This document shows positions 14,867 to 23,934 of a stretch of DNA of 32,474 bases, one piece after another. The translations under genes were made by a program, and so were the position numbers. How positions within the stretch are numbered: the first letter of the stretch is position 1; the number at the start of each line of letters is the position of its first letter. Below the pieces are notes generated by a model that saw only the letters and a program-made list of their open reading frames with translations, did no database searches and had not been told where the DNA came from. Source of the DNA: a virus; the IMG/VR virus record IMGVR_UViG_3300022665_000235, positions 1 to 32,474 of that record; one strand, 5' to 3'.

Positions 14867-16852
14867 ATGCCGGTTATTCGACGCCCACGACGGCGGCGCA
14901 CCCCTGCGATCGACAGAATACTCCAGCTCATCAGCGTTGGAACGAGAGTAGCTGGAACGGTCAAGAGTATCCAGCAACGCGAGAGATCGCTAGCACTCAG
15001 CAGCCGGAGCCTTGACCTGGCGGAGGCACGGCAGCTTGAGCTTGAAGACCAGCAGCTCATGGATGAGTTCCGCGAGACAAGAACCCGGCAAGCGGCGGAG
15101 CTTCTTGCTGCCGATCCCGCATTGCTCCAACAGAAAGCGAAAGAGGCAACGGACGCACTGCTAGCCAGTTCTGCTCGTACACCAATCAGTGGGGTTGAGA
15201 TCGAGGCTGGGTTAGGATCCACGGTCACGATGAATAGTGCCTTGGTTGCCGAGCAGCTCCTGGAGCGTAACAAGATGGTAAACGCCCAGGATGCAACGGA
15301 GCTACTGGCCTCAAGCATCACACTCGATCAAGTCAAAGATCCGGCTAGACGGCAGGCATTCCGGAACATGCTCGCCCGACAACAGAGCACACGTACCGGC
15401 CAGGAAGTCCGACCGGAGGATATCCCGGACAATGCACTCATCCATACGGGATCTACGTCGCTTGGAGATCTAGTCAACGAGATGCAAGTGGTACGGTTGC
15501 TTCAAAACCCTGAGACGACTCATACCCTTTCCGGACTAGCCCTCTCCCGTGCGATCACAGGGAAAGCGGAGCCGTTGTCGGTGATGCTCGCCCGAGCAAG
15601 CGCGTTCGACATGAAGGTTGTGGAGATGCAAACCTTAGCCTTGAAGGGCGATCCGCAAGCTGCACGGCTTGCCAGGGACTGGCTGGGGCTTCCGGCAGAA
15701 CATGACATCGTTATGGACATTCCTGACGCAGTGGCAGAGAGCATGGGATTTGAGACCCCGGTGCGTCTCCTGGTTACCGAGGACGACCAAGCCAATCTTC
15801 TGGCTGGAGCAATGCGGGCACACATGGCAGAGACGGTTGGGCAGGCTTCTCGGGCAGCAGATATTCGCCAAGCGGCGGTAACGTCCTACGCCACACTGCT
15901 CCGGAACAAGATGCCGATTGGTGTTGATGAATCTCTCTTTGTCGCCAACGGCTGTGCTAGGGATTACCGACTTGCACAGGCGGCTTGCGGATTCTCTGGA
16001 ACCGAGGAGGAGTATGACGCTAGTGCTGGTGTGGCTGGAATGCGGGATATCGACAACCAGTTTCGTGACCTCCGGCTCCATGAGGTCACCATGGTCTATC
16101 TCCAGGATGCGGAGCAGTACAGTCCGATGCTCCGCTCGATCGGGGTGATGAAGTTGCTCGAACTCGATCCCAACGATCTCGGGGACGTGGAGAAGGCCAT
16201 TCCGGTACTGGAGAAGATGAACCAGGAACTGATAGCCAACGGGAAGCCAGCCACCTACGCCGTGCCGGTCTTCAAGGACGAGTCCGGCCGAGAGGCAAAG
16301 ACTGGAGGGATGTTGTGGTGGAAGAAGCAGGCTGACTGGTTCGCCTACATGGAACAGGTGGGGAGAATCAACACAGACGTGCGGCCTGGGCTCGAGCCTC
16401 TACTGCCTCCAGGCCCTGGTCAGTCCCAAGGCCCTCCGCAACCCACGGGGCAGCCTCAGATTCAAGCAGCGCAGGTCATCTCTGCGTACAGGGAAACCCA
16501 GAAGCTCACGGTGGCGCAGATGCCCACTGAGGAGCGTGAGGCCTATCTCGGAGATCTCCGTCAGGTGATGGTGAATGGAGTGCCGATCTTCACCGATGCG
16601 GATATTGCGGCGATGATGGAGCTTCCCCCGGGTGGGACCCCAGCCGCAGAAGCGACCTTCGAGCGTGAACAGACCCCACAGGAAGAGATCTTTGCTCTCC
16701 GGGAAGAGGAGAAGAACCTCAAGAGTAACCGGGCCTTCCTGCTTGCTGACCTGGAGGGTGGGCATGAGGCGGAGATCGCCACTCTCGACAAGACCATCGA
16801 GCGCATCCAGGCGAACATTGCGAAGCGCCGCGCCGCTCTCCGGCCACAATGA
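14867..16852 (+). CDS. Putative ejection/internal virion protein 2 (661 aa)
   Basis: The protein has 661 aa and starts with a very basic segment (MPVIRRPRRRRTPAIDRIL). Most of it is helical, with alternating Ala/Leu/Arg/Glu, a Pro/Gln-rich linker near residues 510-535 and a coiled-coil-like end (AEIATLDKTIERIQANIAKR). A cysteine pair lies in the middle (CARDYRLAQAACGF). Size, position after the tail hub and helical content fit an internal head protein ejected with the DNA. The start follows a GAGGAAGGG ribosome site. The stop overlaps the next start (ATGA). No catalytic domain recognised. Confidence 0.5.
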   Translation: MPVIRRPRRRRTPAIDRILQLISVGTRVAGTVKSIQQRERSLALSSRSLDLAEARQLELEDQQLMDEFRETRTRQAAELLAADPALLQQKAKEATDALLASSARTPISGVEIEAGLGSTVTMNSALVAEQLLERNKMVNAQDATELLASSITLDQVKDPARRQAFRNMLARQQSTRTGQEVRPEDIPDNALIHTGSTSLGDLVNEMQVVRLLQNPETTHTLSGLALSRAITGKAEPLSVMLARASAFDMKVVEMQTLALKGDPQAARLARDWLGLPAEHDIVMDIPDAVAESMGFETPVRLLVTEDDQANLLAGAMRAHMAETVGQASRAADIRQAAVTSYATLLRNKMPIGVDESLFVANGCARDYRLAQAACGFSGTEEEYDASAGVAGMRDIDNQFRDLRLHEVTMVYLQDAEQYSPMLRSIGVMKLLELDPNDLGDVEKAIPVLEKMNQELIANGKPATYAVPVFKDESGREAKTGGMLWWKKQADWFAYMEQVGRINTDVRPGLEPLLPPGPGQSQGPPQPTGQPQIQAAQVISAYRETQKLTVAQMPTEEREAYLGDLRQVMVNGVPIFTDADIAAMMELPPGGTPAAEATFEREQTPQEEIFALREEEKNLKSNRAFLLADLEGGHEAEIATLDKTIERIQANIAKRRAALRPQ

Positions 16853-19800
16853 CCGAGTTTACGGCAGGGGCTCCGACACGACTTGCCACCCTCCAAGCTG
16901 AACTAGACGCACAACTGGAGGGGACGGGTGACGTAACCCGAGCCTTTCTCTCCATGGAACCGGAGGGAAGGGCGGCCAACCTCCAGAGGTTACTCGACAG
17001 GCAGCTCTCCTCTTTCGGTGCGGTTGATCTCAACCTCCTGAATGATCCCCGCCCCGAAGTGCAGCGGGTAGCCCAACAGGGCCTGATTCAACCACCCGGC
17101 CCAGAGAGTATCGCCCAGCACGGCACTCCACCCAACGTCACCATGATCGAGTTCATCGACGTGGGTGGAAAGAGCTTTGTGGCAGGCTTGGCCTCGGGCC
17201 TGATAAGGCCGTTGGAGCACGTTCCCATCATCGGTAGTCAGATTGTCAGGCCCTATCTGTCCCCGATAGTCGAGCGATTAAATCAGAGCGCCTTGAAGGC
17301 TGTGGCAGAGGCGATTGCCGACATGCCGGGCGCCGACGTGCCGGGGTTGCTACAAGCTGTAAGCACCGGAGGCACACTGCTTGGGTCCTTCGCTGGGATT
17401 CTGGTGCCTTTCACCATGATACTCAAGGCTAGCCGGGCGCTCCTAGTGGCGGGGAAGACCGGCAGTGCTGTTGTTGGACCGGGCATCGCACCACTGTTGG
17501 CTGATATGGCTGGGTTCTTCGCCTATGGGGCGCTAACCAACGAGCCGGGGTTGATCCAGTCGTTCGTCTCAGGCGACCAGACCGTGGAGACACACCAGCA
17601 GAACTTCTTTCGTGAGCTTCAGGACCGCATAACCACGGGGGTCTTCAGTGCCGGAGAGTTGGGTGGGCTCTCCATCGCTTTGACCACAACGGTAAGAGCC
17701 GTACAGGCACTGCGTCAGACCCGAGCCATTGCAGAGGCTACACGTACCCAGGTGGCTCTGGGTGAGATATTGGAAAGGGGGCGTCCCGTCACTCCCGGGG
17801 TCAGACCCACGGAGAAATCCCAGATGGCCCAGGAACTCCTGGCCGGGGTGGAGAACGGCAACACGATAGATGCGGCGGGTGGGATCTTGGCCCACGTACC
17901 AAGTGATGCTAATGTCGCTGCCGCTCGGGCTCGGCTGGCTATGCAAAACGAGATCATCGCTCGTAACCCTCAAGCCCTCCAGATGATCGTGGAAGGCGAA
18001 CAGCCCATCGTCGCGGCCATGCAATCTCTTCGTGGATTGCCCGAGGGAAAGGGGTCTTTCCTCGTCTGGAACAAGATCGAAGACGTCTCGACATTCATCC
18101 CAAGAGTGCGAGCAGCGGCTCAGGCGGAGGCTAGGATAGCTATTGCTGAGAACGCCGTCACTGATGGGCTCGCCCACACCAGCGGGGAGATCGCCCGGCT
18201 AGCAGCAGAGGCTCCTAACGTCCCCATCTTCCGTGCCTACGGTACAGGGCCTGGGGTCAAAGAGGTCCTGTCCTCCGATGTTGCCCGGGCTGCTCGGCGT
18301 CGTCCTCAAGGAGTAGATGTCCAGGAGTTCATCCTCCAGCCTTCGAGTGCCGCTAAGATCAAACGGGTGGAGACCTACGATGAGCTTCTGGCCGGCGGGA
18401 AGGACTTCAGAAAGGTCCTCAACGGCCTCAGGTCGGCCCAGGCCGAGCTTTTGGTGGTAGAGAAGGGGAAGGGTGGCCTGCAAGAAGTGATTCCCCTCAC
18501 AGACGACGTGATGCGCTCTGTTCGTCCGGTAGAGGAGGGTCTCCTTCAGGGAAGAGGTCCCGTCCGAACCGCTGTGGAAGGCGCAGAAGTGATCGGCTTG
18601 GGCCCAGAAGCTGATATACCTGCCCAGGTAGCCCTGGCCCGCCGGTTCTCGGACATGGAGTTTGCTACCCGCCCCGTTCCCGGAGAACCTGGGCTGGTGG
18701 ATGTGCTCGCCTGGCAGAAATCTTCGCCTCTCACCGAAGAGGCCATCAAGGCCTTTGCCGAGGGTGAGTCGTTTATCGCTGGGCAGACGGTGTACTACCA
18801 GGGGGCTGAGTACAGCTTCGTCCGTTCTGCTGGGGAGAAGTCTGTGGTGATCCGCACCTTGGAGGGACGGAACAAGACCGTCCGAACCTCAAATGTGCTG
18901 CCAAGTGCGACGGGTACCCCTGTCTCTGTGTCTATGGAAGCTGCGATGGCCGAGCGGTTCATCGGCTTTGCCAACGAGCAGATAGATCTCGCCGCTTCTC
19001 AGGCGTTAGGACGCAAGGGTCTCACTGACCTAGCCAAGACCCTGGATGATGCGGGGAATATGAAGCGGGATATCAGGCTCAAGGGTGAAGAAGTGGTCTT
19101 ACCGGAGGAGCTAGGGGTAGACGTGGCGAGCCGGGTGAAGGCGGAGGCGGCTGATCTCAAAGCTGGGCTCGATGCTGGAGATCCCACCGTACTCATCCAG
19201 GAGCCTCATCCTATCCTGGGTGAGTTTGACGCCATCTGGAACCGCTGGGTCAAGGCCGAGGGGCTGAGCCTCACGGCTGCGGAGTCGGAGACCTTGAAAG
19301 GCGTGGCGGCTAGGACTTTCCGCGAGCGGCTTTACTCTGAGCTTCCGGTGATCGACAGGGAACTCTACGAGTCTATCAGTGACGAACTGGCTGGGACGAT
19401 AGCCAAGGCCCTGGAAGAACGACCCCTGGAGGCGTGGGCTGCTTTGGAAGGAGTGCAGATCCGGAAGTTGCCCGATGGGAGGGTAGAGATGGGGCGGGTT
19501 GGGACCAGACGAGCCGAGGTGTTACCCGACGAGGAGACTGCTCTCCGTGTGCTTAGGGAGGGAAGCTCGACGGTCAGGGAAGACCTTCAGCATGGGTTGG
19601 AGTATCTCGGGGTCTCTATGCCGGGCAGGATCAACAGCGCGATGCCTGGCTTCCAGGCAGAAGGGGACATGATCTTCAACCGTCTCGCTCCCGATGCTGC
19701 TAGAATAGTGACTCGGGCTCACCAAGCAACAGAACACGGTGTGCCTGGAGCACAGCTCAAGAGCATGATGCGGTTCTTCTCCCTGCTGGATGAGCAGACG

Positions 19801-21753
19801 GGGATACCTTTTGTACGGGCACAACACCGTCTCACTACAGGCAAGAAGCGTCAGCTCACCGAAGCCTTCCCGTTCCTCAAGCGGATCGATAAGGCTGGAA
19901 AGGGTCTCTCTGTTCGGGAAATGGATGCCGTAGGGGAGTTCTGGAGAGACATCGAGAACATCCCGAACTTCATCAACAAGACCGATCGGGTAGCGGCGGC
20001 TCGTTCGGCAGGACTGAGCCAGAAACAGATCACCTACATGGAGGATCTACACGACACGTTCAACGCCCTGTTCATCGAACACGCTCAGAAATACTTCGGC
20101 CTGACGTTCGAGAAGCATTTCCAGTTCACCTATTTCCCTCGCATCCAGCCGCAGTTGCAGAAGGGCGGGTTGTTCCGTGGTGACCAGTTCCTGGGTAAGA
20201 ACGCCTCCGTACCCGGGACGTGGGAGCGGTTCATCTCCAAGTACATGCGTACCGGCGAGCTAGCCCAGACAGAGATCAATCCTACGCTGGTAGCCAAGAG
20301 ATACGTCAATAGCTTCTTCTTCGACAAGAACGTCAGTAGTGCCTACGAGGAGCTGGCTGGGTTGACCCGAATGCGGCTCAAGGACTTGACACCGGAGGCG
20401 CAGAAACAAGTCCAGCAGACGTTGGGGCTCAAGGCTGGGGCCGATGCGTTTGTACTACCCGATGCAATACGTGCTCCAATCAACGAGATGTTGGGCTACA
20501 TGAGAGGCTACCCGCAGGAGGCTGCCGAGAAAGGGGCGGCGTTCTTCCAAGCGTTTGCTCGGAAGCTCGGAGTAGATCTACCACGGGAGGCCGTCTCAGA
20601 GTTTGTGAATAACCAGATCGCGGCGTGGTATGGCGCGGCTATGGCTGGAAGAATGCGTCCGATCGTGAGGAACGGTATCCAGAACATGTGGAACCTCTAC
20701 ACCCGATTGGGTGGCCCAGCTATGGGTAAAGGCTTCCGCGTTGCCGCTACCGATGAGGGTTGGCAGGAGGCTCTTGCAGCAGGAGCCTTCCGGCTAGAGG
20801 AGAGGGGTGTAGCTGCCGGTGAGGTGGTCTTCGAGCGGATAGCGGAGACGCTACCTATCAAAGCGATCAAGGGTGGTGCGATTACCGGTCCACTGGCTGC
20901 GACTATACTCCGTGGCTTTATGAGACTAGGCCGTCAGGCCAAGAGAATCGGTGAGTTCGGTCTCAAGCCTTTCGGTGGGTCTGACACCTGGAACAGGGTC
21001 TGGGCCTATCACGCCCAGGTGGAATACACCAAACCGTTACTGACTCGGCTCCGTAAGGGCACGATAACCCAGGGAAAGTTTGAAGAACGAGCACTCTTTG
21101 GCTGGGGGCAGGGAGAGCGGAAGGAGTTTCTCAGGCTCCTAGAGCAGAGGGGTGACGAGAAAGCCCTGGAGTATCTGGGTGTTGCGGCGGCGGATCTATC
21201 CAACTACGTGTACGGGCTCTCCGCTCAGCCACTAGCGTTACAGTCCACGATCGGCAGGCTGTTTGGGACATTTGGTACCTGGCCTCTTTGGCAGAAGGAC
21301 CTGATCCTAACGAACCTGAAGAACACCAACGCAGCGGGGAAGATGTTGATGGCTACCCGGTATGCTACGGTAGCTGGAGCGGTAGGTACTATCGGCTGGA
21401 GCTGGGGTGTGAACATCATGAGTTGGTTCGGCCCCTTGGCTCCGCTCTCCTACGCGATGGGTCCCGGGTCCGACTTCGCCGTTGACCTTAAGTTGGCGAT
21501 AGAGAGTCCGTGGGCTAAGCGACTGATGCTGGATTATGGAAGGCTCTCCTTTCCGGGGCAGTTACTCTACAAGGACATCACCAATGCGATGAGGGATAAG
21601 GCTAGGTTGGGAGACGGACGAGCAGCGATCGCGGCCATGCTGTTTGGACGCCCCACCGAAAGAGGGCCCCACGTCTTCCAGTGGCAGGAACAGCAGATTG
21701 CGGAGACCCTCACCCAGCCGACGTTGCCTTTGCGTCCGGCTCTGTTACGCTAG
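16849..21753 (+). CDS. Very large internal virion/ejection protein (1634 aa)
   Basis: This is the largest gene, 1634 aa. Hydrophobic segments lie near residues 180-225 (LLGSFAGILVPFTMILKA, IAPLLADMAGFFAYGALT) and near 1500-1545 (ATRYATVAGAVGTIGWSWGV, IMSWFGPLAPLSYAM). Between them are long helical, charged stretches, and around residue 1060-1150 a conserved-looking block (NIPNFINKTDRV, QKQITYMEDLHDTFNALFIE, FQFTYFPRI). Very long proteins with this layout at the end of podovirus late operons act as ejection proteins that cross the envelope, like T7 gp16 by analogy. I see no clear lytic transglycosylase motif. It is ATGA-coupled to the previous gene, and its TAG shares a CTAG with the stop of the convergent gene. 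Confidence 0.55.
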   Translation: MTEFTAGAPTRLATLQAELDAQLEGTGDVTRAFLSMEPEGRAANLQRLLDRQLSSFGAVDLNLLNDPRPEVQRVAQQGLIQPPGPESIAQHGTPPNVTMIEFIDVGGKSFVAGLASGLIRPLEHVPIIGSQIVRPYLSPIVERLNQSALKAVAEAIADMPGADVPGLLQAVSTGGTLLGSFAGILVPFTMILKASRALLVAGKTGSAVVGPGIAPLLADMAGFFAYGALTNEPGLIQSFVSGDQTVETHQQNFFRELQDRITTGVFSAGELGGLSIALTTTVRAVQALRQTRAIAEATRTQVALGEILERGRPVTPGVRPTEKSQMAQELLAGVENGNTIDAAGGILAHVPSDANVAAARARLAMQNEIIARNPQALQMIVEGEQPIVAAMQSLRGLPEGKGSFLVWNKIEDVSTFIPRVRAAAQAEARIAIAENAVTDGLAHTSGEIARLAAEAPNVPIFRAYGTGPGVKEVLSSDVARAARRRPQGVDVQEFILQPSSAAKIKRVETYDELLAGGKDFRKVLNGLRSAQAELLVVEKGKGGLQEVIPLTDDVMRSVRPVEEGLLQGRGPVRTAVEGAEVIGLGPEADIPAQVALARRFSDMEFATRPVPGEPGLVDVLAWQKSSPLTEEAIKAFAEGESFIAGQTVYYQGAEYSFVRSAGEKSVVIRTLEGRNKTVRTSNVLPSATGTPVSVSMEAAMAERFIGFANEQIDLAASQALGRKGLTDLAKTLDDAGNMKRDIRLKGEEVVLPEELGVDVASRVKAEAADLKAGLDAGDPTVLIQEPHPILGEFDAIWNRWVKAEGLSLTAAESETLKGVAARTFRERLYSELPVIDRELYESISDELAGTIAKALEERPLEAWAALEGVQIRKLPDGRVEMGRVGTRRAEVLPDEETALRVLREGSSTVREDLQHGLEYLGVSMPGRINSAMPGFQAEGDMIFNRLAPDAARIVTRAHQATEHGVPGAQLKSMMRFFSLLDEQTGIPFVRAQHRLTTGKKRQLTEAFPFLKRIDKAGKGLSVREMDAVGEFWRDIENIPNFINKTDRVAAARSAGLSQKQITYMEDLHDTFNALFIEHAQKYFGLTFEKHFQFTYFPRIQPQLQKGGLFRGDQFLGKNASVPGTWERFISKYMRTGELAQTEINPTLVAKRYVNSFFFDKNVSSAYEELAGLTRMRLKDLTPEAQKQVQQTLGLKAGADAFVLPDAIRAPINEMLGYMRGYPQEAAEKGAAFFQAFARKLGVDLPREAVSEFVNNQIAAWYGAAMAGRMRPIVRNGIQNMWNLYTRLGGPAMGKGFRVAATDEGWQEALAAGAFRLEERGVAAGEVVFERIAETLPIKAIKGGAITGPLAATILRGFMRLGRQAKRIGEFGLKPFGGSDTWNRVWAYHAQVEYTKPLLTRLRKGTITQGKFEERALFGWGQGERKEFLRLLEQRGDEKALEYLGVAAADLSNYVYGLSAQPLALQSTIGRLFGTFGTWPLWQKDLILTNLKNTNAAGKMLMATRYATVAGAVGTIGWSWGVNIMSWFGPLAPLSYAMGPGSDFAVDLKLAIESPWAKRLMLDYGRLSFPGQLLYKDITNAMRDKARLGDGRAAIAAMLFGRPTERGPHVFQWQEQQIAETLTQPTLPLRPALLR

Positions 21754-21989
21754 ACTTTCTGGGAAGCCGAAGGCTCCTTGGACTGGTATCTCCAGGGATG
21801 GGGGTTGGGGTCTTCCCGAAGCTCTTGCTGTAGAATTGACTCGTTAGGTTGGTCCAAGATTCTGATGCCGGTCTCTCCCACCTTGCGTGGATAGATCATC
21901 ACCCTCCAGCAAAGACTGCAGTACTTCTTTCCTCCACGGGTGAACATACGGTCCCGGGGCCAGTCGGTGTGGCACCGAGCACAGTTCAT
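21750..21989 (-). CDS. Small zinc-ribbon protein (79 aa)
   Basis: The product is 79 aa with two Cys pairs, CARC at residues 3-6 and CSLC at about 24-27, separated by a basic loop (RDRMFTRGGKKY). This makes a treble-clef or zinc-ribbon unit of about 30 residues, followed by a polar tail. It is the last gene of the leftward operon, ATGA-coupled to RusA, and its stop shares CTAG with the end of the rightward operon. A nucleic-acid-binding role is likely for such a ribbon, but the target is unknown. Confidence 0.65.
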   Translation of the reverse strand: MNCARCHTDWPRDRMFTRGGKKYCSLCWRVMIYPRKVGETGIRILDQPNESILQQELREDPNPHPWRYQSKEPSASQKV

Positions 21990-22333
21990 TCTACCCTCCT
22001 ACTTACCATGACCTCCATACGTGGATTTTCCCTGCTGAGACTACGGTAGGCGTGTATCTCGGCTATCTGACTGTCGTTCTCAAATGCTATTCCCTGTAGC
22101 GCATCCAGCATGATGGAGTAGCGTTTGTCCAGGTCTCCACGGAGAGCCTCACGGTACCAGTGGATCGTCACGGCTACCTCCGTTGGCTTCTCGATGATCT
22201 CCATCCTGCTCATGAGGGCGAGTGTTCCAACCGTCTCCTGGTACTCCCGCGCTTCGCTAGACTTGACCATACGGCCCTTCCATAGCCTCCACCAACGGTT
22301 AGCCGAGGGACACACTGGAAGGGTCAGGATCAC
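21986..22333 (-). CDS. rusA: RusA-type Holliday junction resolvase
   Basis: The 115-aa product has the expected length. The N-terminus (MILTLPVCPSANRWWR) matches the RusA entry strand and N-x-x-W/Y turn. The acidic catalytic set is present: D67 and D69 in RGDLDK, and D87 in AFENDSQI. K70 and D77 (IMLDALQG) also sit where the family has conserved residues. RusA dimers cut four-way junctions that form during recombination-linked phage replication. The start is a GTG overlapping the stop of the 39-aa gene (GTGA), so translation is coupled. Confidence 0.85.
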   Translation of the reverse strand: MILTLPVCPSANRWWRLWKGRMVKSSEAREYQETVGTLALMSRMEIIEKPTEVAVTIHWYREALRGDLDKRYSIMLDALQGIAFENDSQIAEIHAYRSLSRENPRMEVMVSRRVE

Positions 22334-22449
22334 TTCTTACGCCTCGCTTCAGCAGCGTCCATGACCCGTCCAACGTGCCGTCCTAGTGCAGAGTCAAAGA
22401 TGAGCCACTTCATACCGGCGACGAGCCAGTACAGGGGACGCCACTTCAT
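22330..22449 (-). CDS. 39-aa coupled microprotein
   Basis: This very short frame is tied into the operon at both ends. Its ATG overlaps the preceding TGA (ATGA at 22446-22449), and its TGA overlaps the GTG of rusA. The peptide begins MKWRPLYWLVAGMKWLIF, which is hydrophobic and Trp-rich, and ends basic (EAARRKK-like). It may lie along a membrane or bind the neighbouring resolvase. The tight coupling on both sides is the main evidence that it is translated. Confidence 0.6.
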   Translation of the reverse strand: MKWRPLYWLVAGMKWLIFDSALGRHVGRVMDAAEARRKK

Positions 22450-22916
22450 ATCCGAGGCCCAAAGAAAGGCACGCCAGCCTCCCTGTGTCTCTGTGTGTCG
22501 TGGAATATTTTGGTTGTCTTCATCTCGTCTAGTTCAGCAAACTCTAAGACTGAATCACAGACGGGGCAGGGGCCCCACATCCCTGCTTGGTACCATTTCA
22601 TGGTCTCATCCCGAAGGGAATCGGGTTTCGGTGCGGCTTGAATGCGTTTGGCTAAGGGGTACAGGTCGGCAGGCCTTGGGAACCGTCTCGTCTCCGTGGT
22701 CAGGTATTCCTGGAGAGCCTGCTTCAGTATCTCCATTGAGAACCAACCCAGAACCTTAGAGTAGGTCTCAGCCATCTTGTCTATCTGAGTATCCCGGGGG
22801 ATAGGGAACACTGTCGCAGCCTCCTGGAGCAAGTCCAGCATCTCAATGGGACCAGTTCTCATTGCCATGGTAGCGGCAGGCTTGCTAGGTATGGGCGGCG
22901 GTAGTCCTTTATCCAT
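22446..22916 (-). CDS. Replicative-helicase loader-like protein
   Basis: From the ATG at 22916 the protein has 156 aa; a TTG at 22931 or an ATG at 22868 are alternatives, and none has a good ribosome site. The central part (QIDKMAETYSKVLGWFSMEI, LKQALQEYLTTETRRFPRPADL) resembles the helical domain of phage helicase loaders/G39P-like proteins, where a Trp helix is followed by an FPRPADL turn. The C-terminal part has one CPVC pair and may bind zinc. It sits between replication-type genes and rusA, supporting a role in DNA replication. Homology is judged by motif only. Confidence 0.5.
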   Translation of the reverse strand: MDKGLPPPIPSKPAATMAMRTGPIEMLDLLQEAATVFPIPRDTQIDKMAETYSKVLGWFSMEILKQALQEYLTTETRRFPRPADLYPLAKRIQAAPKPDSLRDETMKWYQAGMWGPCPVCDSVLEFAELDEMKTTKIFHDTQRHREAGVPFFGPRI

Positions 22917-23179
22917 CTCCGAATAGCCCAAAGACCGCGATGCCAGCGGTGATTCCAGCAGTACCGTGATCGTTTGAATGGCGGACCTCCGCAGGGAGCG
23001 AAGAGGCCGTTGCTAAACCGCCTCGCTGCTCGGCACCCCCCACCGTGGAGGTGACGTTCGACCCATACTGGGCTGACCCCGCCTACACGACTGAGCAAGT
23101 ATTCCCGTGTGACACGGTAGGGCTCGGGCACGTCCTTCCAGTTCACCATCGGTTCTCTCTTCGGACCGTGTTTCCTCAT
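22859..23179 (-). CDS. Hypothetical Cys/His/Trp-rich protein (106 aa)
   Basis: The gene is ATGA-coupled to the one before it, with GGAG six bases ahead of the ATG. The 106-aa product has an N-terminal VNWKDVPEPYRVTREYLLSR helix region that may bind DNA, then a cluster of Gly, Cys and His (HLHGGGC, CGGPP, YCWNHRWHRG) suggesting a metal site. The end is basic and aromatic (WIKDYRRPYLASLPLPW). Family unknown. Its place between two replication-type genes suggests replication or regulation. Confidence 0.55.
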   Translation of the reverse strand: MRKHGPKREPMVNWKDVPEPYRVTREYLLSRVGGVSPVWVERHLHGGGCRAARRFSNGLFAPCGGPPFKRSRYCWNHRWHRGLWAIRRWIKDYRRPYLASLPLPWQ

Positions 23180-23526
23180 TTCTGCTCCTGCAGCTGACGC
23201 CGGGCTTGATCGAACGGGGTCTCTGTGGACCAGTCTTCTTCCCAGCCACCACCGTCTCCGAGGAAGGTTGCGGCCTGCATCACAAACACCGACCCGTTTC
23301 CATGATGGAAGCCACAGTAACGGCGGTACTCATTTGCCTTCTCGATAAGCAGGTCGGAGGTGACGCCCTTCTGGTGGATGAGTCGCCCGAAACACTTCCG
23401 CGCCTGGGGCCAACGCTGACCTCCTCGCCGCAACGGATATACTTGCTGGAACCGCTGAAAGAGGATGTCGGTAGCAGTCAGTCTTTCTTTCGTTTCCGTC
23501 TCTTTACCACAGTGAGGGCACTTCAT
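23176..23526 (-). CDS. Replication-type protein with N-terminal zinc ribbon half-site
   Basis: The protein has 116 aa. CPHC at residues 3-6 starts it. The body is a helical domain with LFQRFQQVYPLRRGG, RWPQARKCFGRLIHQKG and a closing AATFLGDGGGWEEDW. The pattern F-x-x-F-x-x-x-YP, then an A-x-K/R helix, then a T-x-L-x-x-x-x-W end is common in C-terminal domains of phage replication-initiation proteins. It is the first gene after structured RNA copy B, whose end lies 32 nt upstream; a TAGGAG site precedes the ATG by nine bases. Levels of this protein are therefore a plausible target of the RNA. Confidence 0.55.
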   Translation of the reverse strand: MKCPHCGKETETKERLTATDILFQRFQQVYPLRRGGQRWPQARKCFGRLIHQKGVTSDLLIEKANEYRRYCGFHHGNGSVFVMQAATFLGDGGGWEEDWSTETPFDQARRQLQEQK

Positions 23527-23558
23527 GGCGCATTTCTCCTACGTTTTTTAGATAGAGA

Positions 23559-23889
23559 ACAGACCGGGGGGAACCCCTTTGGGGAAGGGAGAGAATGGAC
23601 AAGAGGGGTGAAGCAGTGCATATTACCCTCGCCTGTGGAATTGTAAGCGCCCGACTTCCTTCCGGGTCCTTTTTCAGATTGATTCTCAGGTCCCCAGCCC
23701 TGCCGGTGACGAGCAACGATCCGGCGGGGCTCCCTCTTTCCTTCCCCCAAAGCTCGTCGGGGCTGCTCGGTTCCTAAGCCGAGCCCGCTGCTTTCCGGAG
23801 TGCAGACAGCCCATTGAGTATCTCCGACCTGAGTATCCTTCCCATTTTTCGTGGTGGTTCACAGGAACGGCCACAAGGATCACGGGGTA
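23559..23889 (-). ncRNA. Structured RNA, copy B (about 330 nt, unassigned class)
   Basis: This is the homologue of the RNA at 9571-9872, on the opposite strand, in a gene-free stretch (23527-24000). Read on the - strand it keeps the order of elements: ACCCCGTG, a GTGG/CCAC hairpin, GGGAAGGA, closing helix CTCAGGTC/GACCTGAG (+ positions 23826-23833 and 23685-23692), a GAG-ATA-CTC hairpin, CTGC/GCAG with a GAAA-type loop, GCTCGG/CCGAGC, CCCC/GGGG, a GCCGG/CCGGC hairpin, an AATATG-loop hairpin and the end CCCTTCCCCAAAGGGGTTCC. The loop contact is GACGAG (23753-23758) with CTCGTC (23708-23713); copy A has GATGAG with CTCATC, a compensatory change. Two closing-helix pairs also change from U-A to C-G. 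No open frame explains the conservation. Confidence 0.75.
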
Positions 23890-23934
23890 GGAAACCTTTC
23901 CTAGTATGCCCTCAAAAAATTCTGCCGTCCAGTC

